A stretch of DNA of 64,000 nucleotides from positions 4,643,081-4,707,080 of the forward strand of contig JAQFVV010000063.1 of NCBI GenBank assembly GCA_028023455.1. The letters are read 5' to 3'. Under the pieces are notes generated by a model, which had not been told where the DNA came from, searched no databases, and saw nothing but the letters and a program-made list of their open reading frames with translations. Below, piece after piece: positions 33,169 to 44,280 of this stretch. Made by a program: the position numbers and the translations under genes. Position 1 is the first letter of the stretch. Each line of letters opens with the position of its first letter. The DNA comes from Epiperipatus broadwayi. Taxonomy: Eukaryota > Onychophora > Udeonychophora > Euonychophora > Peripatidae.

Positions 33169-33385
33169 CTGCAGTATTTATGCAAAAGGAAGCCTTAAAA
33201 ATCCAAAAATATTTTGCCTAAATTTGTAATACAATGAACAATTGTGCATTATTAAATCTCAAACAATTTTCAAAAGCTAAGAAAAATTTGTTTGAGATTT
33301 AATAATGCACAATTGTTCCTTGTATTACAAATTTAGGCAAAATATTTTTGGATTTTTAAGGCTTCCTTTTGCATAAATACTGCAG
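33169..33385. repeat. 217-bp near-perfect hairpin
   Basis: Left arm 33169-33271 and right arm 33282-33385 are reverse complements over about 100 bases with one or two differences, joined by a loop of about 10 bases. The arms begin and end CTGCAGTATTTATGC / GCATAAATACTGCAG. It is young or kept identical by conversion. It may be a MITE. If transcribed it would form a long double-stranded hairpin. A tRNA-derived SINE follows 25 bases later. Confidence 0.85.
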
Positions 33386-33410
33386 TATAAATTTTAATAA
33401 AACTTTAAAT

Positions 33411-33516
33411 CAGTCAAGCGTTGGTGGTCGAGAGGTCAGCACAGCTGCCTTACAAGCAGTTGTCCCGGGTTAGCTAGTTCGTATCCCGGCCAATGCTATG
33501 ACACATGAAAAAAAAA
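33411..33516 (+). mobile_element. tRNA-Gly-derived SINE, copy 1
   Basis: 33418-33497 is a recognisable tRNA-Gly(TCC) relative: GCGTTGGTGG acceptor and D-arm start, anticodon arm CTGCCTTACAAGCAG, and a B-box-like TAGTTCGTATCCC with an insertion before it. Anticodon changes and the insertion show it is not a working tRNA gene. It is followed by TATGACACATGA and an A-run, which recurs in copies 2 and 3. A very short SINE of about 100 bases. Confidence 0.8.
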
Positions 33517-34703
33517 TTTTAAATTTAGTGTTGCCAGTATACCTGAAGACTTTTTTAGAACTTAATTATTGATAATGTAATTTAGAAACTAAAAAATAAC
33601 GTTATCAGTATTATGAAAAAATGAAAGAAAAATAATTTTTAAATTTCTCTCGCGTACAATATTTTATATAAATACTATAAATATGGTTTGAAAAAAAATG
33701 GTGACTGACACTTTATCAGTATTTTAGAATGTGCTTTAAGGTTCGAAAAGGTTTGGAACTCCTGCCATAAACACTTCATCTTATTTTAGTGATGTCTATT
33801 ACAAGACTGAGTAATTAGTGGGCAAATAGTATTTAAATTAATATCCTGAAATTAAAAAAAGCAAAGATTTAATACCCAAGCCATCTCATTTCCATAGTTA
33901 TATAGATGTAACACTGATAGGTTTATATATACTTTTGAGCCTCAGATTTATGCCAATTGCAGTCTTTTTCATCTGTTTTGATAATTAATACCAATGTTAA
34001 CATATCATAATTTTCTTACATACTTACTCATATGCTTCTAAGGACCATTCTCTCTACTCTATTTTATGGACACCAGACACTATACTTTAATAGCTACCAT
34101 TCCAACACATTTTCTATCATTTGCCATTATCAAATGAGAGTGATGAAAACTGCTTTTGAAAGTATATGATTGGGATATAAAACATTATGAGATGTTACCA
34201 ATTTTATCAAAGAGTGAACAAGGTTTAGAACTGACATAAAACTGAGATCTCAAAAATATATTGGAATTGATTTTTTTGACAAATCTATATAACTATGGTA
34301 GTGTGCTAGCTTGGGTTCGAAATCTTAAGGATTTTTGAATTTCAGGCAAATAAACTAAGAGTACAGATTAATTATTTGAAGAGTATAAATGGAAAAAAAG
34401 ATAGCTGTTATTTGCATGAGTGCATTAATTCTAGTTTTATATCCTAATTTCCATTGATGACAGCAAAGCCAGAAAATTGTCTGATGATGTAGATAATTAA
34501 TTATAGTTTTATAATGTCCATTAATTGTTCAGGCTATCAGTAGATGACTTTAGATTAAGATAAAAATAATTACACTTGTAAATGTGTGAGTAAGCAGGTA
34601 ATAAATTTGTGGAATATTGTTATTTTATAGAACTTTAATTTAAATTGGTAAATATAATGATTATCATTTTAAACAAGTAATATTACAAGAACATTGTTAC
34701 TCA

Positions 34704-34802
34704 TTTTTTTTTCTCATATGACAAAGCATTGACCGGGAAGTGAACCCAGGCCAGCTGCTTGGAAGGCAGCTATGCTAACCACTAGGCCACCACACTTGAC
34801 AG
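34704..34802 (-). mobile_element. tRNA-Gly-derived SINE, copy 2
   Basis: On the minus strand: GTGTGGTGGCCTAGTGGTTA (A box region), CTGCCTTCCAAGCAG anticodon arm with the Gly TCC anticodon kept, GGGTTCACTTCCC B box, then the TATGA-type tail and A-run. The acceptor ends no longer pair fully (GTGTGG against TCAATG). It is closest of the three to the parent tRNA. It could be mistaken for a tRNA gene. Confidence 0.8.
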
Positions 34803-34929
34803 AACATTCTTACTTTAACTGATCACAATTAGTTTTAGAGATTATGAAAAAAATGACAATTCTCTATCTTTCCAGATCGATTCTAGCCAAGATTGAATAA
34901 TTTAAAATTATGAGTGTCACTCATGGATA

Positions 34930-35250
34930 TATTAAACCACTAAACATCACATGATCACTATCCCATACTAGCACATAATTGTTATTAAACAATTCAAAAC
35001 AAAGCAAAACTCTCCATACAGTAGTGCCATCTTGTGCCAACAAGAGCAATCAATGGATGCCAGAAGGCTTGTGCATAAAATCACTATTTAGTCTGTACTC
35101 ATCCAATATCCCCAGACTAGTTTTTCAGATCCAAGGCTCCTCACTGACGAAGGCCAGATAGGGATTTTATGCACAAGCCTTCTGGTATCCATTGATTGCT
35201 CTTGTTGGCACAAGATGGCACTACTGTATGGAGAGTTTTTGCTTTGTTCA
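34930..35250. mobile_element. Foldback element, family F1, deletion copy
   Basis: Same as the element at 24775-25135 but in the opposite orientation and lacking about 50 bases near the middle of its right arm (CGAAGGCCAGATAGGG joins what is apart in the other copy). It starts with the CATCACATGATCACTATC…AACAATTC extension. Confidence 0.8.
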
Positions 35251-35340
35251 TGGATATATGTTGGTCTATTTTTTTTAAAAAAAGAAAATTCTAAGCCAGT
35301 ATGTAATTTGCTTATATTGAATTTTTCTTTTATATATAAT

Positions 35341-35568
35341 TAGAAGGATTTGAATTCAGAATTTTTCTGTCTATTCATCGTCCACTCCACATATGTGTGG
35401 TAGATTATGATCTCGTTCAAATGGTGAGTGTTGGTTATGTATGGAATACATATATTGGGATCATGTATCTTTTTCACATGTATGTGGTTATGTGTATCAG
35501 TTGCTTGAGATGAAGGAGAAGATGAATAGACAGAAACACTCTGAGTTCAAATCCCTCTAATTACATAA
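35341..35568. mobile_element. Foldback element, family F2, short
   Basis: Terminal inverted repeats TAATTAGAAGGATTTGAA and TTCAAATCCCTCTAATTA. The interior contains AATACATATATTGGGATCAT and CACATGTATGTGGTTATGTG, the F2 core. No coding capacity. Confidence 0.75.
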
Positions 35569-35574
35569 AAAAAA

Positions 35575-36090
35575 AATTATATCTTGCTAATATACAAAAA
35601 TGATCAATAACCACTTCCCATATTTAATTTGAGCTTCTGGAAAAAAAATTCATAACTTTCTTCCTGAATGTATTTTTTAAGCTTCAGTACAGCTTTATGT
35701 TTACATTTGAGGGTAGCATTTTGTATAAAAATAAATTTACATGCATATTTGTAAGAGAATTATTCCAACTAACAAACCAGAAAAAAATAATGATTTTATG
35801 TAACATTAAGATTTGGAATGTCTTTTAGTGGATAATTTTGTAAAAGTTCTTTACTAATGAAGTTGCTGAGTAATAAAAATATTCTGTGGTGAGATAATAG
35901 TGTGCTAAACATAAAGGGTGTTGAATTATCTTGTAGATTTGCATCAATAGTGCCAATACCACTGTAATGTATATTCTGTTCTCAGTAAGATGGGATCAAA
36001 TTTGGTTATAATCTAGCATTCTGTTACTAAATTTACATGAGATTTCATTAAAAAAATGTTTTATTGAAATACATGTATAGTGTATATATT
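35575..36090. other. AT-rich DNA without recognisable features
   Basis: No gene or repeat identified between two F2 foldbacks. Confidence 0.5.
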
Positions 36091-36094
36091 TAAC

Positions 36095-36345
36095 CTAGTT
36101 AAAGGGGATTTGAACACAGACTTTCAAGCTCACCATAATCATCCACTCTATCCAAAGTAACTTATAAACATGACCATGTAGAGAAATGATCCTGACCAAT
36201 GGATGAGTGTTGGTTCAGCATGAAATACGTATATTGGAGATCATTTATCTTTTTTACATGTATGTGGTCATGTGTATCAGTTATACTGGATAAAGCGGAT
36301 GACTGTATGAAGCTTGAAAGTCTTGTTTCTAATTTTTAATTAAAA
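36095..36345. mobile_element. Foldback element, family F2, second short copy
   Basis: Starts AAAGGGGATTTGAACACAGA followed by CTTTCAAGCTC, and ends GAGCTTGAAAGTCTTGT-like sequence, with the core GAGTGTTGGTTCAGCATGAA, ACGTATATTGGAGATCATTT and CATGTATGTGGTCATGTGTA. About 250 bp, no protein. Confidence 0.72.
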
Positions 36346-36845
36346 ATGTTTTATATATACAAATACAAAAACTGTATTAAGAGCAAAGCTTTATTAACAA
36401 TAAAAATACTACAGTGCTTCGTATGCTTTCAGCAGATAATTGTTATAGAATGTAATCTACATAAAAATGAAGAAATAAAAAATCAGAAGCTCAGAAACAA
36501 CAGGATTACAATTAGGAAGTTTGTAGTATAAAAATATTAGACATATTTTTACCAATGATGACAAAAATATTGATGAATTACATACTGAATTAATTAATCT
36601 TAATAATAAAAAAAACAGTTGAAGTTAAAGTTACCACAGAAAATAACAGTGTCGGAAGCTTAATGAATACTACTATATTTTATTTATTAATAATTGGGTT
36701 TTTAAAGGTGATTGGATTGCATCATAGGAAGAAGTTTACATTATTTTATTAAAATAGCAAGTTTTGCACCAGCAAAATATTTTATCTGAATAATAATATA
36801 TGCTTTTCTCTCAGTTGATATGTCATTTAAGAGCTCTTGTTCTCC

Positions 36846-36865
36846 ATATATATATATATACAAAA

Positions 36866-36923
<58 letters not shown>

Positions 36924-36959
36924 CTCCCCCCACAAAACCATATATATATATATATATAT
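36846..36959. repeat. (TA)n microsatellite with an A-run and CCCCCC break
   Basis: Long TA runs interrupted by A13 and by TTACTCCCCCCACAAAACCA. Tyr/Ile-rich open frames here are translations of the repeat. Confidence 0.9.
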
Positions 36960-39480
36960 TATACTACCACTACAGTACCATCTTAGATTATCATTGTTAT
37001 TATTTTTTTCTAATATTAAATGTTACAATGTGTAAGCTGTCAAATTTGCTAATAACTTTTGCTTATTGTTCCTTTTTGTCTTAGTGATTGTCTCATCTTC
37101 ATTAAAAAGGATTTACACTTACATATCTCATTCAAAATCAGAATCATACACACGAGGTAAAATTATTGCAAAGTATTGATCTTCATGCAATTGACATAAT
37201 GTAGTAGTTTCTAGTTTTATATATAATTACCCAGGGCAGAATCTAGTGCAAATGCTTGAATACCTCTAGAATCTGGTTGGCTGCAAGAACAACCAGTAGA
37301 TACACTTTACAAAGTAGACTTATTTCTCTTCCATAGAAAATAAATATTTTCAAGATATGAAATATCTTTTATATTCTTAAAAAGTGTGCAATAATAAGAT
37401 TGCAACTTTAAAAGTGATTAATCAGGCAGGATTCTTGAATGCCAAAGTTTTAACAATAATCAGAACTCTGGTAATAATTTTGGCTGTCAGACTACAAATA
37501 TCAAAAATAATTACCATTATTACCTCCTGCCACAATATTCCTAATTGTAAGCAGTAAAACTGTAGTGGTTTATTATATCACCAGACAAGAGTGATGAATA
37601 CTTTCCAATAGTGTATACAGTTCAGGATGTTGTAAGAGATATTTTGCCTTGGCTTTAATAAAATATTCCAGTATTTGTAAAATATTAAATAATATATGAA
37701 GTGCATTTTTTCTTCCATTCTTTAGATCTTAGCAAATCAAATTGTTTTCAGAGTCTTTGGATATAAAAATCTGATAATTCTTTGGATAAAAATCTGAAGA
37801 TTCAAAATTTAATTGTTTTTCTTTTTTTTTTTTAAAGGAAATACTGTAATATATGCATTTTATTAAGATTTTCAAACTGGTGTTATTATTGAAACATAGA
37901 ATTCATTCTTGGATTGTATTTTGTTTTTAAACAAGACTGGTTTTAAGTAAAATAAAAATGAAAACGTGGATTAATTATTTGACAATGACTAATTATTTTA
38001 TTAAAAAACATGGCAATCTCTAATAAACAAAAATGAATTTTCTTTAAAAATATAAAACTTTAAGAATGGGGTAATCAATGGGTATTCAATAATTAATAAT
38101 TCCAAATTGCAAAAGATGTAGAGTTATTTAGTAGTCTGAGTTTCTTTAAATCTCTTTTCTTCCATGGATTGCATTTGATAAATGGACCAAAATTTATATC
38201 ACAATAGAAATAAATCAGGAATTGCCACACTTTTTAATGATTATGATGTTATTTTGGAAAGATAGAGAAAATACTTTGATCAGATTTTGAATATTGAATA
38301 AGGATGCAAGAATTCAGATATTAGAATTTAATTATATTCATATTATTAACTCATTATATCTAGACAAATATATCCAATTTGATGTAATGTTATAACAGCA
38401 TTTTATAATTCTAGAAATGAGAAAGTTCAGGGTTCATAGAACCCTTAAAGTTTTCAAATATTATAGATATATGACAGCTGCAAAATTATTGGAATTTTTA
38501 TAAAACTCTTAAAAGAGTGTTTTAATTGTTGTAATTAAAACATAAATGGACAAAAAGATGGCTGTATTAAAGTGGAATTCTTATCCAATTATTGTAAAAT
38601 TATTTCTAAAGTTTTTGTAACGGGTTGCTTCCAGACATAGATAACTGGATAGGAAACTTGATGTGATTTTAAAGAATTAGAGCTCTATATGATTTTTGTT
38701 GCCAATAAAATACAAAAAAAAATTCCATTAGAAAAGATGTTATTTATATGTTGTTTTAACCAAAATGTCTTATGATCATTTAAAATTTTTAAAAAGATTT
38801 GTAGCAATACTTGAGTTCTACTTATACCACACAAAAGCTACATAATACTATTGGCACATTTGCAGTTAAAGTGGTTAAGTAGGAATGGACACTAACTCTA
38901 ACTTTATTTTTAAATTTTACATTATAGTTTTTGAAAAGCAGGTGTTAAGATGCAACTTATTTTTAATGCAGAATATTATATTCTTAGCTTTTAAATTTAC
39001 AGTTTGTCAATAATTGAGAAAAATCTTTCTAATTCAAAAAGTATTCATTTTAATGTAATCTGTAAAGAGGATTAATAATTGTGTTAAAAAATCTTAATGT
39101 ATTTTATTAAAAGTAATCATAGAAAAATATATATCACTTTTAAAAATACTGGTAGGTTTTGAGGGTATAAAAAAGAATTGAATTTTGTGGTGTATTGAAA
39201 ATTCCAATAGTCTGTTGCTGCATTTGTTAAGATACAGGGGGGTGGGCATATCTTAAAAAGATACCAAAATTAGTTATATAATCCTGCTATTTTTCTAGAT
39301 TTATTTTAGAAATAAGAATAAATGTTTTATTATAACAATTACTGAAAAGCACTACAAATATATTAACCAAGTATGCTCCATTACAATGTAGTGGATACTT
39401 TTAAACCAAATACTATGTTTTTTGATTTTCTGGAAATAATTATATTCCATATAAAATACAAAGCTATAGTTTTATTGGAC
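36960..39480. other. Mostly single-copy AT-rich DNA
   Basis: No transposon family of this window recurs here and no convincing exon is seen. Among the least repetitive stretches of the window. A homopurine spot, ACAGGGGGGTGGGC, lies at about 39233. Confidence 0.45.
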
Positions 39481-39548
39481 AGATAAACTTAATCTATGGT
39501 AGTTATAAATGAAGCAAATTAATCTTTCTAAACATCTCAAAGACATTA

Positions 39549-39812
39549 ATGATAGGTAATATCAATTACTTTCATTACAGAACTAAAACAAAGCTTGAAG
39601 GCAATTCAGTTTTCATTGAACATGAGAGAGCCACTGGCCATGCTTTTCTACCTACCACAGCCAGTGTCATTTGCTCTGAAATAAACGACATTAAAAGCAA
39701 AGTCAGGAAAGCTTACTACATTGTAAGTGACCCAGCAGCAATTAATAGAAGAGAGGCCTGCTTTTCTGACTCGAAAATGGTCTATGTAACATCTGCATAT
39801 GAATTTGCATAA
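39549..39812 (+). other. Exon-like or conserved non-coding segment
   Basis: An 87-codon open frame with balanced base composition, in contrast to its AT-rich flanks. A 3' splice-like site (TTTCATTACAG at about 39570-39580) and a strong 5' splice-like site (TACATT|GTAAGTGA at about 39721) bracket a possible exon of about 140 bases, whose translation in this frame includes KLEGNSVFIEHERATGHAFL. The open frame continues past the 5' site to a stop at 39812, so an unspliced coding fragment, a retro-copy or a conserved enhancer are alternatives. I do not recognise the protein. Confidence 0.35.
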
Positions 39813-39899
39813 AATTTGCATTAATATTACAGATCTTAATGAAATTCAAGTCGCCATGAATATGGGAATATAAACTGTCCCAAAAGCACTTGGTGGTAA

Positions 39900-41270
39900 C
39901 TTTTAATAATTTTATTTATGTTTAATAGCTTCATTATCTGTGCACAGAGCACACACATATATATATATATATTAATTGATTTCAAATGCTAATGAAGTAA
40001 AGCCTTAACTATTTCATTGAAATGTTATGTCTAAAAATATAATATAGAGAGCTGTAATTAGATAAAGTTTTAAAGTTTTTTAGTAAAATTTTAAAAGGCA
40101 CTATCACAAAATATCAAATAGATTAAATAACCATTATATGATATATGGAAAATTATTTGAATGTTATAGATGACTTGAATGGATATCCTAAATTGTTATG
40201 CATGTGCATTATTTTTATTCTGCAATTCAAACGTCTAAATTGATTTGATCATTGAAAAATAGCTAGTAATGATGATGTTTTATTTTTGACTGTTTATTTA
40301 TATTGAAATAGTCATTTTATAATCCTGTTGTTATTTTTGTGTATTTTAACTCTACATTATATTTCTCAAAGATGTCATTGTGCATAAGTAATTAATGAAC
40401 ATTAAATTATAATTTCAACATACTATCTTTTCCAAAAACTTTATCATGTGTTTGAAGTGTTAGTATTCAGTCATTTATAGTTAAAATCTGCAAAGCGCAT
40501 GTGCAACAGCTTAATGCTGTTTAAATATTACAGGTCATAAACATTGTGCTATATAAAATAATTGATTTATTTAAATACTCATTATAGAAACTGACTATTA
40601 GCATTTATTAGCAAGATCCACAGGATTGCAAATACATATCCTATATCCATCTACATTTCCTTTATTGATGAACATACTAAAATTTGATTGATATTACTAT
40701 CTAATCTGTATTAATTGTTGATTTTTACAGAGGGTGACAGAGTGATAAAGCAGAATACTGTTCTTAAAGCAAATATTTAACATATTCTCATAAAGTCATT
40801 TGATCCTTGTTTGATACATATCATGATTTTGTTTAAGGGTAACCAAAATCTATGTATTATTAGAGGTGATCTATAATAAGATGTTACACAACTCTAAAAT
40901 AATTGGCTTGAATTCAAATTCTTAAAGCATTTGAAATTTTTCTTTTATTAATTGGTACAATATAAAAAGAGAAAGTGACTGCTAGATAGTATAATTTAAT
41001 GATCCTCATTAATTAATGATCATTATTTAGAAATTAGCCTGGAGATTTGACTAATGCTTCAGCTAGTTACTATTGATTACTTGCACTTAGAATAGGCAAT
41101 TCTAGAGCAGATAAATATATGTGAAATATTTCTCTTAAGTGTATGATGCTTTTCTTGATTTGCATGCCATCAAACACAAATTTTTGCATAAAAATTTAAG
41201 TTTCTGTAGTTCCAGTTAATCAATTATGTCTGATTTGAATAAAACTGGATGGGTCTAACCAATATATTTA
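39900..41270. other. Single-copy AT-rich DNA with many TAAT-type motifs
   Basis: No gene seen. Repeated words such as TTAATTAATGATCATTATTT (about 41010) and AATTAATGAACATTAAATTA (about 40390) would suit homeodomain binding, but such words are common in AT-rich DNA. (AT)n at 39956-39971. Confidence 0.35.
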
Positions 41271-41499
41271 CTATTAAAACAGGCAAAACTCACTATATAT
41301 ATTGACACACACAGCAAGCTAGAGTAATCAATGGATTCCAGAAGGCTTGTGCATAAAATCTCTATCTATTGCCTACTCATCCAATATCCCCAGACTAGTT
41401 TGTGACTTATGGCCTTTGTTAGTGAAGAGCCTTGGATCTGAGAGCACTGCATCCATTGATTACTGTAGCTTGCTGTGTGTGGCAATATATATATATATA

Positions 41500-42901
41500 T
41501 GACAATAGATGGCGTTCTACCAAAAATACCTTCAAGCATTTGTTTACATAAACGTCAGAGCGAGTATTTCACTATCTCTAACTTAATTTCCACCTTCATA
41601 TCATGATTTCAAGCTATTTGCTATCATCAGTGAAGGACAGGATTAAGAAACTAGATCTAAAACACAAACTCTGAGCGTTTAAGAAACAGTTTCTATTCAG
41701 CTTGCGAGCGTGAATCTTTTAGACACGTAATGTCTTCAAACTCAGCATCGCATGCCAGATAGCTACATGGGTCTGATATCAGTTCAGCATCACCACATAG
41801 TAGAAGTCTCTGCAATATACATCATTGCAAGAAAGACCTCAAAGGTACATTTATGAAAAACAAAAAACACAAGTTAAAAACTTGCATACGCTTGTATTTA
41901 TGACAATAGATCGCGTTATACCAAAAACACCTTCAAGCGTTTGTTTACATAAACGTCAGAGTGAGTATTTCACTATCTCTAACTTAATTTCCACCTTCAT
42001 ATCATGATTTCAAGCTATTTTCTATCATCAGTGAAGGACAGGATTAAGAAACTAGATCTAAAACACAAACTCTGAGTGTTTAAGAAACAGTTTCTATTCA
42101 GCTTGTGAGCGTGAATCTTTTAGACACGTAATGTCTTCAAACTCAGCATCGCATGCCAGATAGCTACATGGGTATGATATCAGTTTAGCATCACCACATA
42201 GTAGAAGTCTCTGCAATATATATCATTGCAAGAAAGACCTCAAAGGTACATTTATGAAAAACAAAAAACACAAGTTAAAAACTTGCATACGCTTGTATTT
42301 ATGACAATAGATCGCATTATACCAAAAACACCTTCAAGCGTTTGTTTACATAAACGTCAGAGTGAGTATTTCACTATCTCTAACTTAATTTCCACCTTCA
42401 TATCATGATTTCAAGCTATTTTCTATCATCAGTGAAGGACATGATTAAGAAACTAGATCTAAAACACAAACTCTGAGTGTTTAAGAAACAGTTTCTATTC
42501 AGCTTGCGAGCGTGAATCTTTTAGACACGTAATGTCTTCAAACTCAGCATCGCATGCCAGATAGCTACATGGGTATGATATCAGTTTAGCATCACCACAT
42601 AGTAGAAGTCTCTGCAATATATATCATTGCAAGAAAGACCTCAAAGGTACATTTATGAAAAACAAAAAACACAAGTTAAAAACTTGCATACGCTTGTATT
42701 TATGACAATAGATGGCATTATACCAAAAACACCTTCAAGCATTTGTTTACATAAACGTCAGAGTGAGTATTTCACTATCTCTAACTTAATTTCCACCTTC
42801 ATATCATGATTTCAAGCTATTTGCTATCGTCAGTGAAGGACAGGATTAAGAAACTAGATCTAAAACACAAACTCTGAGCATTTAAGAAACAGTTTCTATT
42901 C
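41500..42901 (+). repeat. 401-bp tandem repeat, direct half
   Basis: Units start at about 41500, 41900, 42301 and 42702 (the last a half unit) with ATGACAATAGATSGC. They differ by very few bases, mostly C/T or G/A at CpG sites (GAGCGAG/GAGTGAG, GAGCGTTT/GAGTGTTT, TGCGAGCG/TGTGAGCG). Confidence 0.88.
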
Positions 42902-43630
42902 ACGCTCGCAAGCTGAATAGAAACTGTTTCTTAAATGCTCAGAGTTTGTGTTTTAGATCTAGTAGATTCACGCTCGCAAGCTGAATAGAAACTGTTTCTT
43001 AAACGCTCAGAGTTTGTGCTTTAGATCTAGTTTCTTAATCCTGTCCTTCACTGACGATAGCAAATAGCTTGAAATCATGATATGAAGGTGGAAATTAAGT
43101 TAGAGATAGTGAAATACTCGCTCTGACGTTTATGTAAACAAACGCTTGAAGGTGTTTTTGGTATAATGCCATCTATTGTCATAAATACAAGCGTATGCAA
43201 GTTTTTAACTTGTGTTTTTTGTTTTTCATAAATGTACCTTTGAGGTCTTTCTTGCAATGGTATATATTGCAGAGACTTCTATTATGTGGTGATGCTGAAC
43301 TGATATCATACCCATGTAGCTATCTGGCATGCGATGCTGAGTTTGAAGACATTACGTGTCTAAAAGATTCACGCTCGCAAGCTGAATAGAAACTGTTTCT
43401 TAAACGCTCAGAGTTTGTGTTTTAGATCTAGTTTCTTAATCCTGTCCTTCACTGACGATAGCAAATAGCTTGAAATCATGATATGAAGGTGGGAATTAAA
43501 TTAGAGATAGTGAAATACTCGCTCTGACGTTTATGTAAACAAACGCTTGAAGGTGTTTTTGGTATAACGCCATCTATTGTCATAAATACAAGCGTATGCA
43601 AGTTTTTAACTTGTGTTTTTTGTTTTTTAT
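42902..43630 (-). repeat. 401-bp tandem repeat, inverted half
   Basis: Reverse-complement copies of the same unit. The turn-around at 42902 joins TTTCTATTCA directly to CGCTCGCAAGC, followed by a partial unit of about 60 bases (to about 42962), a complete unit and a truncated one. The large palindrome so formed is a likely site of assembly difficulty. Confidence 0.85.
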
Positions 43631-43664
43631 ATATATATATAGTGAGTTTTGCCTGTTTTAACAA

Positions 43665-44280
43665 CATTATTATACACAAGCATAAGAGGTGGTGGTCATG
43701 CAATATTTACTATTATTGGACTGGACATAAAAGCAATTGTGGACTCTTAAAATTCTCAAAAATCACAACTTTCAGTTTTTCTCAAATGTTAATTACGTTG
43801 TTTAAATTATACAAAAAATGAATTTTGGATTATGATTATAAAACCTTTAAATATTAAATATTAATCTATATTAAAATTGATTTATATTAATGTTTTTGTA
43901 CTGAGATTTAAAAATGAATGATGCAGTTGCTTCTTCTTACAATTAGTTTTTTGAAAATTTAAAAAGATTTGTTTATTTCCCAGCTTATGTAAGCTTGGAT
44001 TCATAAAAATAGTCCATTATCAGAATTTATTGTTTACTATATAATAACCAATTTACTTCATAATAGTATGCTTATAAACCATAACTATTCTATCTTCCTG
44101 CAACAAAAAAAAAATTCTAGACAAATTTTTAAATATTCAAATATTTATTGAAAAGATTTGTCAACAGAATTTGATAAAATAAGTTTATCAAAATTCAATT
44201 GGTTTTGACACAAACTATTCTTTAATACATTAATATTAGTAGTTGCATCTAATAAGAGTAAATTTTGCATAATTTCTTAT
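43665..44280. other. AT-rich DNA without recognisable features
   Basis: Nothing supported on either strand. Confidence 0.5.

Larger units (their letters stand above)
41274..43661. mobile_element. Composite TTAA-flanked foldback element with 401-bp internal repeats
   Basis: TTAA at 41274-41277 and 43658-43661 flanks terminal inverted repeats AACAGGCAAAACTCACTATA / TATAGTGAGTTTTGCCTGTT, followed inward by (AT)n. TTAA duplication is used by piggyBac and Kolobok transposons. The contents, in order: an F1-related hairpin (41305-41485), an (AT)n run, about 3.5 direct 401-bp repeats (41500-42901), then about 1.8 of the same repeats in reverse (42902-43630). No transposase is visible. The repeated 60-codon open frames are copies of the same incidental frame. 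The ends resemble those of F1 (AACAAGGCAAAACTCTC), so both may be moved by the same unseen transposase. Confidence 0.8.

Noticed and set aside
34704-34802. A functional tRNA-Gly gene
   Set aside because: The anticodon arm and B box are good, but the acceptor stem does not pair fully and the copy shares a SINE tail and A-run with two others.
41825-43703. Five near-identical 60-75 codon ORFs suggesting a gene family
   Set aside because: They are one incidental frame copied by the recent 401-bp repeat. Arg/Cys and similar changes follow CpG transitions and there is no start context or neighbouring gene signal.
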